In this document: positions 62,258 to 64,000 of the stretch, one piece after another
Layout: the number at the start of each line of letters is the position of its first letter
Numbering within the stretch: position 1 is the first letter of the stretch
Source of the DNA: Chlorobium sp. N1
GTDB lineage: Bacteria > Bacteroidota > Chlorobiia > Chlorobiales > Chlorobiaceae
DNA length: 64,000 nt
Assembly: GCF_004332115.1 (NCBI RefSeq)
Contig: NZ_SJPA01000008.1
Coordinates: 1-64,000 of the forward strand
Direction of reading: 5' to 3'
The notes under the pieces: generated by a model
Database searches by the model: none
The model's input: only the letters and a program-made list of their open reading frames with translations
Told to the model about the DNA's origin: nothing
Program-made: the position numbers and the translations under genes

Positions 62258-62287
62258 TGCGCTCTTGTTGGCGGGGGGTGGAAACAG

Positions 62288-62313
62288 GGACGGCCTTCAA
62301 TCGAAGGCCGTCC
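62288..62313 (-). terminator. Hairpin after the pyrophosphatase gene
   Basis: A perfect 11-bp stem GGACGGCCTTC/GAAGGCCGTCC with a 4-nt loop. On the minus strand CTGTTTCC follows, so it terminates moderately well. Confidence 0.6.
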
Positions 62314-62339
62314 GAATGGTACGAAATGCTGCCGATTAA

Positions 62340-64000
<1,661 letters not shown>

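Overview
The window is chromosomal DNA of a green sulfur bacterium (Chlorobiaceae). The evidence is the magnesium chelatase cluster bchI-bchD-bchH/S, a (bacterio)chlorophyll synthase, a [2Fe-2S] protein of the chlorosome envelope type, and two tandem 2[4Fe-4S] ferredoxins of the Chlorobium kind. The backbone is GC-rich, which would fit the Chlorobium luteolum/phaeovibrioides group, but the species is an inference.

Layout. 1-2.9 kb is a scrap yard of surface-polysaccharide genes (SPASM fragment, acyltransferase fragment, AT-rich methyltransferase) cut up by ends of an ISL3-family element. 2.9-11.5 kb holds housekeeping genes: VanZ-like protein, Uup-type ABC-F ATPase, prolyl oligopeptidase, RluD and dihydrolipoamide dehydrogenase. 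11.6-18.7 kb is the pigment cluster bchI-bchD-bchS, followed by a convergent guaB. Three serine tRNA genes lie at 20.4-20.8 kb. 20.9-35.5 kb contains an APC permease, MGMT, an AraC regulator with a complete RND efflux operon, ferredoxin-NADP reductase, a di-heme peroxidase, a bactofilin, a chlorosome envelope protein and a DUF4143 ATPase.

35.6-43.4 kb is an accessory island. It holds a 5'-truncated phage portal gene, a second fragment of a related portal gene 1.9 kb further on, two AT-richer minus-strand envelope genes between them, and then two integron-type gene cassettes. These cassettes have well-formed attC sites, and each inverse core is complementary to the start of its own cassette. 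They encode a small unknown protein and an unusual J-domain protein; an HsdR-N-domain protein follows. No integron integrase is present in the window. The island ends at the 3' end of a tRNA-Val gene.

43.5-64 kb is again backbone: MsrB-MsrA lipoprotein, a DUF134/NifX-like pair, a tightly overlapping operon (chlorophyll synthase, GT2, LOG, ZIP), a solitary Phd antitoxin behind a YefM-like operator, a D,D-carboxypeptidase, two ferredoxins, a BOF/DUF4405/two-component operon, phoH, hldD, a sigma-like protein, hisC, an SpoU methyltransferase, a hydrolase, pth and the 3' part of a membrane pyrophosphatase gene that runs off the right edge.

The most interesting part is the attC cassette array with its odd J-domain protein. 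Other points of note are the composite IS-end mosaic, a lysine/alanine-rich tail on BchI, a promoter built into a terminator hairpin, and a toxin-less antitoxin that keeps a textbook operator. All assignments come from reading the sequence; no database search was run.
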